A DNA stretch of 64,000 bases from Aphrophora alni (Eukaryota; Arthropoda; Insecta; Hemiptera; Aphrophoridae), in assembly GCA_963513935.1 (NCBI GenBank), contig OY740767.1, positions 84,618,060-84,682,059 of the forward strand. Direction: 5' to 3'. This document shows, in pieces, positions 23,930 to 36,000 of the stretch. The translations under genes and the position numbers were made by a program. A model generated the notes under the pieces. The model worked only from the letters and a program-made list of their open reading frames with translations. It was not told the DNA's origin and searched no databases. Position 1 is the stretch's first letter. Every line of letters starts with the position of its first letter.

Positions 23930-24720
23930 ATGGAATGATGTCTACCTCTCGGCTCTGCCGTACTCTACAAATAATAGGAAATGTATTTTTGATTAAATTT
24001 GTCGGCATATTTTTTTCACATCTCGAAATGTTTAAAAAAAATTGTTGATAATATAAAACTTGTGTGTAATTGTCATAAGACCAACATTCAAAATTCCGGT
24101 TTTTATCGAAAATAGGCTCGAAAGATTATGATTAAGTTTTTATAACATGTAGCCTCCAAGCACCCAAATGGTAGGTATTGTATTGATCACCATCTCTCCA
24201 ACGATACTCGTTCTGGAGTTATCGATAAAACCCCAACACAATATTATCCATACATAGCTAATATATTTTTATTTCTTGATAACGGGAGTTGATTTATACT
24301 CTCTAAACGTCGTTTATTATGTACACAAATAATAGCAAATATCCTATCAAACCATGTTAAAACATTTACAATCCATTATTAGCAAATGACTTAAAAACCT
24401 GAATCCATAGATGTGTTACAAAAGACATAATCCTCAAAATCGGCCGTACCGATTTAGATAAAATATTATTGTAATGTGAGGAGTAATGACCCAACATGTT
24501 GTTCAAAATTCTAAATAATAGAAAATTAAGATTCAGGAAAAATCGTCAAATAATAATAATAATAACCTTGACCTAAGTGATTAAAACCTATATTTCAGTC
24601 ATATAAGACTTATTTTAGGACGAATTATCGAGCAGCGAAGCAAGTTTAGTCTCCATTTGAACATAGAAATTATCATTCAAAATATCTTTTACAATTTAGC
24701 AAAAGAGTTCATGGACAAAA
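23930..24720 (+). repeat. Diverged interspersed repeat, copy 1
   Basis: Shares an ordered series of blocks with 24840-25400: TTATGGAATGATGTC, AAAATAGGCTC followed by ATTATGAT, a GAGTTATCG block, an AAAGACATAAT/CCGATTT block and TAATGACCCAA. A further segment (24290-24345) matches 44180-44226. The class is unknown. Confidence 0.6.
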
Positions 24721-24839
24721 ACTCATCATATGTAGATAGCATAGAATAGTATAATGTTATGTGAAGGGTAAAATAATCTATTTAGAGTTATTAGAAATGT
24801 GTCTATTTAAGGGCTCTCGAATTAAAAAAAGAAAAAAAG

Positions 24840-25400
24840 ATTATGGAATGATGTCCGTCTGTCGTCTGTGTCCTGAGCAATGCTCTACTGTCCTAATGGG
24901 TGAACTTTTTTTAAATCAAATTTGGCCGAATCCCGGGATGCTTTTTTCTTTCGTCAACTCAGAAAACAAAATTAGCATTTTCTCGAAATAGGCTCTAACC
25001 ATTATGATCAACTTTTATTCAGGTGTTGCCTCTAAGACCAAAAAACGCATTTATTGTTACCTATTTGGCAAATAATAACAATGCGCGAGTTATCGGTAAA
25101 AAAACAATAAAGTTTGACATGGAGTCGTTATAAAAGACGTAATTTCTCAAAGTCTGCTGCACCGATTTCGTTTAAATTTTAGTATATTTTAAGATTAATG
25201 ACCCAAATCTTGTAAAAAATTATAAGTAAAAAAAATATTACAGAAGAGGAATAATTGATAAAAAACAAAAATTAACATTGATAACCGTAATTAAAAACTG
25301 GTTTTTTATCAAAAATATAATGTACGTTAAAAATGCGTTTCTGGCAAAGTTAACAAGTTTAGACCCTATTTTAATATAGAAAAATGTTTTTCGAAAACTC
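24840..25400 (+). repeat. Diverged interspersed repeat, copy 2
   Basis: Same block order as copy 1. Starts with TTATGGAATGATGTCCGTC and ends near a GTTTAGACCC block. The open frame 24761-24991 lies across its start and is judged a chance frame. Confidence 0.6.
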
Positions 25401-26560
25401 CTCCATTTTCACTTTTTGGCCGACAATTGCCGATCTGACATATTTGGTAATGAATCGTTTTGATAGGTTTTGATTTAGTTTTTGGGATGGGTGTGTGAGA
25501 ATGTATGTAAAGTACATTCTTTTTGTACGGTATATTATTTTACTTTACTTAAAAACAGTATAGAAACATTTTTGGAGAGTTAGCTTCAAATATATTTTTC
25601 GGTTTTGTAGCTGGATGTATCAGAAAGTCAATACATGTCTTTGTACAGATTTAGTCAACTAAATTTGAAATATTCATGAAATGTGACTTTTGTTTTGATA
25701 GAGCTGCACTCTAAATATAAAACGTCAAAGACTTTTATCTTTGTCTCTCATAAGCCTGTTTCTCCTGGACGAAACTTTATAACATCCTTAAGCTCGTTTT
25801 TGTGTCCTTTAAAACATACTTAGACTACTCCTATGTTCTTCTTATTTTTCCTAGTTTGCATTTATAAACCCATGGATTTTTTATAAATAAATGGGTCTGG
25901 GATAAAAATTTGTGATTTGATACCAGCAAATCCCAATGTATGCATTTATGGATGTATTTTAATTTTAAAACTTTGTATCTACCATGTTTTTGGAGTTAGT
26001 ACAACATACTATTATTTTTATTAAATGTTAATCGCAGAATGTTTTCCTTTTTTTAATATATTGCTACGTTCATTCAGTTATACAGAAAATAATTAAATCA
26101 TTTTAAATTTTTTATAGAAAAGTTACTAATTTTCTCCAAAACTAATAAATGTATGCTAGTTTCTAAAAAATAAAAACATTCACGTTTACATAATAGTCGA
26201 CTATCATATGTTTGCAATACTGTAAATCAAGAAGAAAGAGTTATTTTATTAAATGACTTCTATTAAGAGCTTAAGACCTATACATAGTTTCAAATAATTA
26301 TACCTATTGAAAATAATTACTTGTACCCGCTTCTAAATATTACACCTGAATCTAAACTTAACCTAACCAAACATAACAAGATCTGTACGAATATTTTATA
26401 AAAAAATGTAGACTGTTATTGTCAACCAAATTAAGTTTTATTCCGCATTTCGTTTCTCCAAACACTAACGGCACGTTAAGATTTATCAAATTTTATACTA
26501 AAATTCCCGATTTCTAATTGGAAGTATTAGTGATCGAACATAAACAACATTAAACATTTT

Positions 26561-27052
26561 TTCTGACTTCGTATCTCATATGAATGAACTAATGTTGTCC
26601 GTCAATTCTTCTTTATGTCAACGTATCCGAATAAAAATATATATTTTATCTGACGTATTACCTAATATGAAAGGACTAGATGTGTTGTCCGTCAATTCTT
26701 CTTTATGTCAACGTAATATATTCATTTTGTCTGACGTTGTACCTAATATGAAAGGACTAGATGTGTTGTCCGTCAATTCTTCTTTATGTCAACGCATCCG
26801 AATAAAAATATACATTTTGCCTGACGTCGTACCTAATATGAAAGGACTAGATGTGTTGTCCGTCAATTCTTCTTTATGTCAACGTATCCGAATAAAAATA
26901 TACATTTTATCTGACGTCGTACGTAATATGAAAGGATAAGATGTGTTGTCCGTCAATTCTTCTTTATGTCAACGTATCCGAATAAAAATATACATTTTAT
27001 CTGACGTCGTACGTAATATGAAAGGACTAGATATGTTGTCCGTCAATTCTTC
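26561..27052. repeat. 90-bp tandem repeat, about 5.5 copies
   Basis: GTTGTCCGTCAATTCTTC recurs at 26594, 26684, 26765, 26855, 26945 and 27035. Spacing is 90 bp except one 81-bp unit with a 9-bp deletion. Multiples of three keep a frame open by accident (26580-26939), but a TAA in one copy breaks it and no start context, domain or splice evidence supports coding. Confidence 0.9.
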
Positions 27053-27126
27053 TGTATTAACGTGTCTGTTTTTGGTTCAATTATCCCAGAAACCACATTA
27101 CATCACGATTACAATAAAACGGAACT

Positions 27127-28148
27127 AACACATTCTTCAGGTCAGTAGTTTAGAAAAGTTCATAATTCTGTTCAAGTCGATTAAAATCATAGGAATAAGT
27201 TTGGTTGGGATAATGAGAATACCGTACTGATATGATACAGTTATGAAAGTTCTGAGAGTGCTTGTTTCTACGACATATTGATATTCAATCCACTGTGATC
27301 TATGTACAGTATTTGGAACAATCTAAAGTTGACTAAAAGTTAAAGCCTATTTTTAAAAATAAATTACGGCAGGTATAAATTAAAAATAATTTAAAATTTA
27401 AAGTCTTTATTTTACTTCGATTATCAAATCTGTTATCAAGTATATTTACAAAAAATCGTAAGGTAATTTTAATACTATTAAAAATTAAAATTTATTGTAT
27501 ATATGTTATAATAATGGTGAACTATGAACGGTAAAGTACACTCGATGCCATATTATTGATTTGACCCACTACTAGAAGTGTAAATACGTAATAATTTACG
27601 ACTACCCTCAGGGACAAAACATGGAAACCAATATTACGCTTAGCAGCCCAATGTTTGCAAAACAATAACAAACGTTTCAGCCACAAATCAGCTGATCTGT
27701 TTCACGGCAGTGTTGTCATTTAAATAGATTTGTCTAAATGTTTTTCTCACGACTAAACTAATAATTTTGATTAAACCATATTTAAAATGCAGCAGAAAAT
27801 ACATAAATTATGCTTTCTTTATCAAACATGTAAAACCTTTGTTAATCGCTTAATTTTAACACTTTCCAGAAATTTTAGACAAGAACTAAGAGCAAATTTA
27901 AGTTCATATAAGTTCAGTGTAGTATTAAAGCTGCAAAAATATATTTCATTCAATCTTTTAGGGGGGGGGATGTGCACCCTTTGTTATAATGTTTCGCAAT
28001 ACATGAAAACATTATTATGTAATTCAGTATTTTTCGATACTTTTATTATACTATATTCTTTTTAGTTCAATGGAATTTATCCCTATGTTTTTTTTTTATT
28101 TGAACGGATTTATGAAGTTTTCTAAGCCACCGACCTGAAGAATGTGTT
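27127..28148. mobile_element. Candidate inverted-repeat element of about 1.0 kb
   Basis: About 50 bp at 27127-27179 (beginning AACACATTCTTCAGGTCAG) is repeated in inverted orientation at 28099-28148 with roughly 80-85% match by eye. The interior is AT-rich with one 92-residue frame (27787-28065) of no recognisable type. No target duplication was found. Confidence 0.4.
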
Positions 28149-28149
28149 G

Positions 28150-29009
28150 GTTTAGTTTTTTAAAGTCGATTCATTGTTTCCGTCATCATCACCTGACGGA
28201 CGCCTCCATTCAAATGAGGTTCGAAGTCAAAAGAAATGTATATCTTTATTCAGTCATTAGAAATATAATGTAAATATCTACATCACGTTTCCAAAACCTA
28301 ATAAAAGCCCGATAAAGGTGCAAAAAATCATCCCACCTATCTCCATATTTATCAGACATTTCGCAAACTATTGACCTTTTGACCACAAATAAGACAAGCA
28401 AAATTTTAAATTATAACACTCTTGAAGAAAAAAGTTTTATGAATTTTCTTCCAAACCCAATGATATCCATCTAAAACAACGTAATCCTATTTGTGCAATC
28501 TGTTCCGCACCAGTCACCTTCGTAGTAAGGAGTATTTACAAAAACCAATTAACTTGTCATTTTACATTCTATTCGATGTATTTAGGTTGAGAATGTCTGG
28601 ACTAAACCTTTTTTTTTTTTTTTTTTTTGTTCTAAAGAGCAATATCAGCCTAAATTTAAAAACAAATCATCAAACACTGAGATACGAATATATCTACAGA
28701 TACAAATATCTTCGCAATCGTTTTTAACTTGGGCAAAAAAAAAAGATTTGCGATCTGCCAATAATTGTATTTTGACTAAGTTAATTTTCCTTAACATCTT
28801 GGTTGTGTGGATAAAAAGGAGCAAAGATTATCTTTCCTATTCCTATATAAAATTCTTAACAGAAAAAAAATATTAAACACAATCGAATTTAAACCACCTA
28901 GTTCCAAGTGATATATTTACGTAATTATAATTTTAAATTTACTAAGTGATGATTAAGTCAACGTTTGTAACTAAGTAAGTTTATCTTGCAATTTTGAATT
29001 CGTAATGCT

Positions 29010-29011
<2 letters not shown>
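28150..29011. other. AT-rich DNA, no gene recognised
   Basis: Nothing identified apart from a 20-base T run near 28610. Confidence 0.4.
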
Positions 29012-29048
<37 letters not shown>

Positions 29049-29370
29049 AAGACCTTTTGAGTGCCTGGCGATTCCTGACCTTGGAGCGGTTATACGATCA
29101 GACATAAAGGCCACCTTTTGGGTGCCTGAGTATAAATGTTATACCGTGTAGACAATTACCATCTTTCCAGTGCCTGTCATATATTTTAAATGCTTTGCGT
29201 CATTTTGGGGGCTTGATATAAAGATACCACTATTGCGACCTTTCCAGTGCCTGGCTTATACTTTAAACGCATTCACGGTATTTTGGGTGCTTGATATAAA
29301 GATACCACTATTGCGACCTTACAAATGCCTGGTTTATACCTTAGACATATTCACGACTTTTTGATCGATG
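29012..29370 (+). repeat. Unclassified repeat: (TA)n followed by periodic ACCTTTTG...GCCTG motif (copy A)
   Basis: A (TA)n tract (29012-29041) is followed by TGTATAAGACCTTTTGAGTG. The motif (ACCTTTTG or degenerate, then a few bases, then TGCCTG) recurs near 29051, 29112, 29160, 29201, 29238, 29278, 29315 and 29354, settling to a spacing of about 39 bp. The interval 29206-29360 is two 78-bp copies. The related locus is 42915-43320. The open frame 29170-29364 follows the repeat and is not considered a gene. Confidence 0.7.
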
Positions 29371-30499
29371 TTGGCGCGTTTTTGTTTTTTTTTTAGGTGT
29401 TTGTTATTTTGACTGACCTCCCCCCCCCGTCACTTCCGCTCCAACCACATCTGTCTTTCGCGTGTAAACTCCGGGCTGCACTATACATTTTTCATGTATT
29501 TCACACTAACAATTAACAATACCGCATCATATTGAACAGAATGGCTATAAAAAAATAAGGAAGTGATATTCTTATTGTAGAGGTGTTTAGTTTACATATT
29601 GATCTACACTCTTCTAATGACCTATTATTATGAACTAGATCTCGTCGTAGTCTAAAAATTCTCATCGTAATCGTAAAACATCATAATTATTGAGGGCGGC
29701 AATAGCCGCCAGATGTAAGTATGGCCGGCGAACCACCCCTATTATATACATTGAATTTTACGCGAGTTTTCTAGTTTATTACTGTTTTTAAATTCAAAAA
29801 GCCCCTTGAACTTATAAGATGTAAGAAAAACGTTTAAGTTTATCATTAAAAGAATAATATTTCACTTATAATTGCTAGTTATTAGTTATATTAAGTTACA
29901 GTTCTGATTTGACGGTTTACCGACAAATTTTTTTTTTTTCTTCAGCCAAAAAATTCAGGCGACGCTTCCCGTATTAACGCTGGATGCGAGTATGTGTGCG
30001 CACGCATCTTCGATTCTCACCATATGGCTAACATATATATACCAATACATAATATTGTCTTCAATTTTGGGATTTCAGTCTTGGGACTGTGAGTCCCGAG
30101 GTTCCCCTAATTTCCCGTTACATATTAAGGGTGGGCCCTCCGGGATAGGTCTCCCACCGTAAATTGACATGCTGGTCAAATCAAAATGAAAGAAGGAAAT
30201 CATAATCTGACCTCGAGCGACGCAGTCTAGGTCAGTAATTAAGTGGGATACCCTAGGTAGAAATAAAAGAGATGCATAACGTTATAATTTAATTTGGAAT
30301 TACTATTATAATTTTTGGGGGAAAACAAATTAATTTTGTTGAATTAAAGTAAACGTATTTCGGATTCAGCGTTAATTCGGGTAAGTCGCCGAAGAAAGAA
30401 GGTATGCTAATAAAAAAAGTGTCGGTTGTAATTAGTCGCGGTATAATTTCTAAATAATGAAAAATAAAAATAATTTCATCAAAATAGTAAGCTCGGTTT
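29371..30499. other. AT-rich DNA, no gene recognised
   Basis: Contains a C run and a moderately GC-rich part at 29690-30240, but no domain, tRNA or element end was identified. Confidence 0.35.
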
Positions 30500-31346
30500 C
30501 TTGGCCACTCAGGTATTGATGGTAATGAGAGAGCAGATGAATTAGCCAGGTCAGGTTCAGAATCCCCTTTCGTGGGCCCGGAACCGGTTTTCGGGATCTC
30601 CTATGGACATGCCAGAGCAGCGGTTGATACGTGGATACGGGAGGGGATGAATAGGGCCTGGACGAATTCAACCACTAGTAGACTTGCAAAAAGGTTATTT
30701 AGACCAAGCAAGAAACATGCTGAACAACTCATCTCTCTCAGAAGGGATAACATGAGGTGGGTGGTTGGGCTCTTAACGAGCCACTGTCACCTCAGAAAAC
30801 ATCTACACAGGATAGGGATTGCTGCAGACAATACTTGCAGGAAATGTGATTTGGCTGAAGAGTCCGCAGAACACATTCTTTTAGAGTGTGAGGCATTAGG
30901 ACGAAATAGTCCATCCGTTTCGTCGGGGCTATCTGCGCGCGCATCACCCATTGTCGGTGTAATCACCACACAATGGACCCCACAATTCTACAAATTACTT
31001 TTTCTAGCATGTATATACTTCTACAAGAAAACCAGTAGTTTACCTTACTTATCCCCACCCGAGAATTTACGTATTTTATCGACCATTTTTATTTTTTCTT
31101 CACAGGTACCTTTTTATAAGGGCGACAGGAAGAAATAATTAACATCGTGGTAGTTTTTGAAATTTTCGGTATTCTATTTAGACTTAACGTAAGTATCAAA
31201 TTGTATAAAAGTATAAATATATGAAATTTTATATAAGTATCATTAAAAAGAAAAAATATATATTGCACAAAAAGAAATAAGAATTTATTCGAAATTTACT
31301 TACAGTATTATACTATACTTACGAAAAGAAATATTATTTTTGTGAA

Positions 31347-31398
<52 letters not shown>
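30500..31398 (+). mobile_element. 5'-truncated non-LTR retrotransposon with poly(A) tail
   Basis: Holds the C-terminal end of a pol gene, about 200 bp of 3' untranslated sequence and a tail of about 53 A with one G interruption (31346-31398). The 5' side stops in the RNase H domain with stops just upstream, the usual result of incomplete reverse transcription. A target duplication could not be fixed with confidence. Confidence 0.75.
30506..31138 (+). pseudogene. Non-LTR pol: end of RNase H domain and CCHC-like tail
   Basis: Translation from about 30506 gives RFLGHSGIDGNERADELARS, the conserved C-terminal block of RNase H in non-LTR elements. Further on comes a typical tail, TSHCHLRKHLHRIGIAADNT, CRKC, then HILLEC, a Cx2C...H...C cluster. 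The fragment runs open to a stop at 31136-31138. The presence of RNase H points to the I/R1/LOA-like groups rather than RTE. The stretch after residue GRNSPS is unplaced. Truncated, so it cannot work on its own. Confidence 0.8.
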
Positions 31399-31403
<5 letters not shown>

Positions 31404-31423
31404 CTAGACTACAGAAATTTTTA

Positions 31424-32520
31424 GCATGGCTTTTGATTTTAGTGAGGAAGATTTTGAATGTAATTATTAACAAAGATGCATATTTAGGTGTAGAACATAT
31501 ACAGCGCTTCAGCGATTTAATAAAAGAATGTTTTAATATTGATTTCTTAGGAATGGAAGAATAACAAATTTATGATATGATTACTCCCGCTTCTCCTGAT
31601 AGATCTAGAATTCAAATTTTATTTCGGCCTTTAACAGATGATGACATGCTCAGAGGTCACTTTGTGTGCAGTTTTTTTGACACTGAAACTATTTATATTT
31701 ATGACTCATTAAATGAAAAGAAAGATCATAGTCACTTATAGATTAGTTTTGCTAAAATTATACCCATTTTATTTTCAATCTGGAAAGACTATAAAGTGGC
31801 CTGAAGTTCAACTTCAGAGTGAGTGTGATTGTGGTATATTCGCAATTGCTTTTGCGACATCTCTTGTACATGGTATTAGACCAGATTATGTGCGATATAA
31901 CTGTGATAATAATTATATGCGACAATTTCTCTTACGTATATTTAGAGAGCGTTCTATAAAAAACTTTCCTTTTCATTTTATTCAAATTCCTTCTTGGCAT
32001 CTTCAATATTCAATGATCAATTGTGATTATGATATCATAAAAAATGGAGGACGTCTAAATGATTATCATATTGAAAGATTTCATAACCTACTTTTACGGT
32101 TTACTATTTACAAGCCTCAACATACCGGAAGACTTCAAGTTCTTTCAAAAATCAAACCAATGGCTGAGGGTGAAAAAAATATTCAAATTTTGTTTTCTAA
32201 TTCTGAACATTGGTTATGTAGCTATTACGATGGTAAGTTATTATATATTTATGATTCTTCAAAATCTGATACATTAGATGCAGATTTTAAAATTTTTTTG
32301 AAAAAGCTTTATCCATTTTATTTTAGCAAAAATGAAAAAGATTATATTTCCTTCTGTAGCCCAGCAACTTAATGGCGTTGATTGTGGCGTTTTCGCGATA
32401 GCATTTTTGCCACTTCATTAGTATTTGGCCATGATCCGCGAAATATTACTTATACATATTCCTTAATGCGTAATCATATATTTAAACTTTTAAGTGGAAA
32501 TATCTTAACTTTGTAACTTT
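31424..32520 (+). pseudogene. Two tandem Ulp1-like (C48) cysteine protease domains, decayed
   Basis: Domain 1 (about 31460-31960): GHFVCSFF (His at 31658), YIYDSL (Asp at 31702) and QSECDCGIFAIAFATSL (Cys at 31830) give the His-Asp-Gln-Cys pattern of Ulp1/C48 proteases. It has a frameshift near 31450, a TAA at about 31562 and a further break near 31735. Domain 2 (about 32060-32510): SEHWLCSYY (His 32208), YIYDSS (Asp 32253), then QQLNGVDCGVFAIAF (Cys 32383), with frameshifts near 32340 and 32405. The two domains share HIxRF, IQILF, YIYDS, LYPFYF and AIAF blocks in the same order, so one is a duplicate of the other. Such domains occur in large transposons and their relatives. Confidence 0.75.
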
Positions 32521-32531
32521 CTAAATACTGT

Positions 32532-33038
32532 TTGCTTATTACCTACCAATCAAATGTGCGATACCTTAAAGATGCTATGTTAAAAAAAATTAATGCCGAG
32601 GAAATTGAGCTTGTTGCCGAAGATACAACTCGAGCGAAGAATATGCACAAAAAAATAATAAAGTCTTTAATGAATGATGAAGCGGGTAGTTCACGAACTG
32701 CAGGATTAGCTAGAGTAATTAAAATAAAAGCTGGATCAAAAATTATGATAAGACGAAATATTGATGTTTCTATCGGCTTGGCTAATGGTACAATAGGTAC
32801 TATTATTTCTGTAACAAGAGATAATAATAATGTTGTCGACATTATTAAAATTGAACTTACCAATAAAAGACAATATTCTATAGAACGTATAGAATCTAAA
32901 TTTCAATTAATGAGGAATGCTTTTATAATAAGAAAACAATTTCCAATTTGCAATAGTTATGTAATAACTATTCATAAAAGTCAAGGTCTAAACTTAGAAA
33001 ATGCAGTAGTTGAAGCTGGAAAAAACTTTAACTTGTAA
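32532..33038 (+). pseudogene. C-terminal part of a PIF1-like SF1 helicase
   Basis: An open 168-residue frame shows IKAGSKIMIRRNIDVSIGLA, NGTIGTIISV and, near the end, VITIHKSQGLNLENAVVEAG. These are the late motifs of PIF1-family helicases as found in Helitron-like and other eukaryotic elements. The Walker A and B half is absent, so it is truncated on the 5' side. It follows the protease domains on the same strand at short distance, suggesting one original element. A Rep/HUH domain, which would prove a Helitron, was not found. Confidence 0.8.
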
Positions 33039-33039
33039 A

Positions 33040-36000
33040 TAAAATATAAAATAATAATGCTCATGTTATCTTCTTTAAAAATATTTTAAGTTTTAATTTG
33101 AATTTTCGATTTTTAACTGCTCACTTACGTTTTAAAAAAATCTAAATACTATTTTATGGTTGTTGAAGGTATTATGCAAGTTATATTCAAGTCTTTGTAT
33201 AATACAACTTCGAAATGATTATTAATATAATATATGCTCAATAAATTTTATATTATTGGTTTATTAATAAAAATTGCTTTTCCAAGATGGTAGTATTTAG
33301 GAATTTATTAATAAATCAAATGTGGGGTCATATGTCGCCCACTGGAATAGTGTTCAGAGACAACCCCCACCCCAGTATGATTTCTCATGCTTTCGCTGCC
33401 TTATTTATAAAGGGAATAAAACGCAAGGTCATACTTACGAAAGTTTTACTTTTTTGAAAGGTTTTTTTGTTGAGTACTATCTAAATTTATTCTAAATTCT
33501 GGACAAGCAGGGGGAATATCACCAGATTAATTATCATGGTTGATGAAATGAATGTTAAGCTTACATATGTCTTCAGTTGCCTAAATCATTTATTTATTGA
33601 ACTACTGGACGGTGAAGTGCAATTTTCTCTCCATATAATACTTAGGAAACAACAGTTTATATAAAACAATACAATTTATCCAGGGTGTTCTTCCCGACCG
33701 ATTTGTTGAATTAATTCCGTTAAGAAAGGTAAATTAAATGGATAACACTTGTTTTTTTTTCTTGGGGGATCCTCGGCATCTAAGGGTTCTTGTCTCTGAA
33801 AAACAACATAACTTATCAAAGGCGTACTTACACCTCTATTCATTTCTAGAAATAAAAATGTCTGACTTTTACGTGGCATAGTATGACTTTGTAATTTGAG
33901 TGACCCTCAAAAATAAGGTAAACAATAAATAAACGTTTGTCTTTCATATTCCAGACCTAATAATAGTATTTTTTTAATCAATTAAAAACATTATTAAATA
34001 TTTAAAATATAGTTGTAAAGTTCCTGAATACAAATGTAGTGAAATTTGCGACCGGGCAAATATTAATATTGTGTCCAACTGTAAAATAAACAGTGAATTG
34101 GCGCAGGTAGAAAAAACACACCATGTGACAACGTTGCATTACTCCCTCCTTACTAAGCATAAGTGAGTCATAACTAGATATCCACAGCATATTTCTACTA
34201 TTTTTTTTAAAATTTGCTACTACCTAATATTGTTTGTTCGAATTTCTATAACTAACTATAAATGTTTATCTAGACAATCTCAAAACCAACCCCTCAGTTC
34301 TCCAACCATCAAATGTCAACCGATTCTTACTTCATAGAGCACAAGTTTATTTGTTGTTAAAATTATATAATATTTGTGATGCAATTTTCCCTTTTCTGTT
34401 CAAATATATATTCTTTTACTGCTACAGTACAAATATAAATACCATATTGTTCGTCATTAACAAATAAAAGTTTCACTCTCTTGTAATTGTTTTATAAAGT
34501 TAACAAGTTTTCAATATATACGACTTTAACATTTTAAAATGAAATCATTTTCAATTCTCGTATAAAACCTTACATGAAAAATGCGTTTATTAAATCTGAA
34601 CTCAATATCATATATATTTCTAAAGTTATAATGTTATTTTATTTTTAAAAAATGGCGGATATTCGAAAACTAAGCACGATAGGATTATCCTACATGTTAT
34701 ATAGCATTTAATGTATATATTGTCGTACTTAATCTGTTCTATTGAACTGTACTATTGAAGTTTTGATTGTTCTGAAGTTTGATTGAGTAATTTCAACTTA
34801 TTTGTCACAAACATTTCTTTTGGATGAGTTCGATACAGTTGTCAAAGAATTCTGATGATATTTAACCGTTTTTTAAATTCAATGTTTAATATAAATTACT
34901 AAATCCATAATAAATCGAGAAATCGGAAAAGCTTTGAACCGATTTTTGGGGTTTCAAAACTCTGGCGAATTGAGTAGCTCGCGTAATTTTTGTTCAGTTT
35001 TCTTCAAATTGTTTAACATATCTTAAAACGAAGTTAGATAAAATATATTTCGTTTTTCACTGTTGGTCTCTTTAACTTCGATAAATAAAGAAATTTGTCA
35101 AAAAAAAAATCAACTATTTTAAGGCAAAATGTTTTTACGTGTTTCACAAATTGCTGAACAGTATTTTTTGTAAAGATAAAATGTGTAAATATTTGATTAA
35201 ACAATTCCTTGTAGACATCTTAGTTTAGTTCAGTTGAAGCTCGATGTGTTTTTTTCAGTAACACTCCTAACAAGCTCAGTGTGTTCCAATGAAGGAAGAA
35301 CTACTTCCTGACACAATTCTTCAAATGTTGATGAGTAACCTTATAGGCTTACATGTGAACAAACCAACTGTGTGAACGGAAATATAGTTTATTCTCTGAT
35401 GAGATGATAATTGTGAATAACATGCGTCCGTGATTCTGTTTTGGATGTGGGCTGGGGGGGGGGGTGTTTTTCTGTTCTTGTAAAACTGCAACCTCTATTA
35501 TTTTCACGGTGTCTCATTATTGTATTTTCAACATTGTTCTATTTAACACGAATCTTAAAAACAACAAACGTACTTTCTTTGTAGAATCTTAATTAATTTA
35601 GTATTATAAATAGCCTTTCCTAAATAAATTGAAATCTTTAGGCTTATTAAAAAAAAAAAATAAAGAGATTTAGATTCGAACCAACTACCTAAGATTTAGA
35701 AAAACAAAGATTAATATAGTTCCTCTATATAATAAAAATAAAGTCGTCTTTAGACTTCACTCTGGCTGTCTATTTTTCCGTTTTCAGGATAATATTGTGA
35801 ACTAGGGAAATTACCAAATTTGTGCTTTAACTAATAACTACAGTACTGTAATTCATTTATTGCTAAAATTAAATATAATTATAAGAAACTACAATTAAAG
35901 ATCCTTTACGAAAGTGCTATCCTTCTGCGCCAAAGAAGCCTATAACTTTGACCATACATAGGTTATTGAAATAAGTTATTGGAATTTTTGAGTTCTCCAA

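Noticed and set aside
26580..27128. Repetitive protein gene (30-residue repeats)
   Set aside because: The frame stays open only because the unit is 90 bp. It has a stop in one copy and no supporting gene structure.
29170..29364. Small protein with internal duplication
   Set aside because: Reflects two 78-bp copies of a non-coding repeat family.
31424..33038. Firm assignment as an autonomous Helitron
   Set aside because: PIF1-like motifs fit, but no Rep/HUH domain and no TC...CTRR ends were found at this locus.
33676..33879. 67-residue minus-strand frame with a basic stretch
   Set aside because: No recognisable family, no homologous feature nearby, and a length expected by chance.
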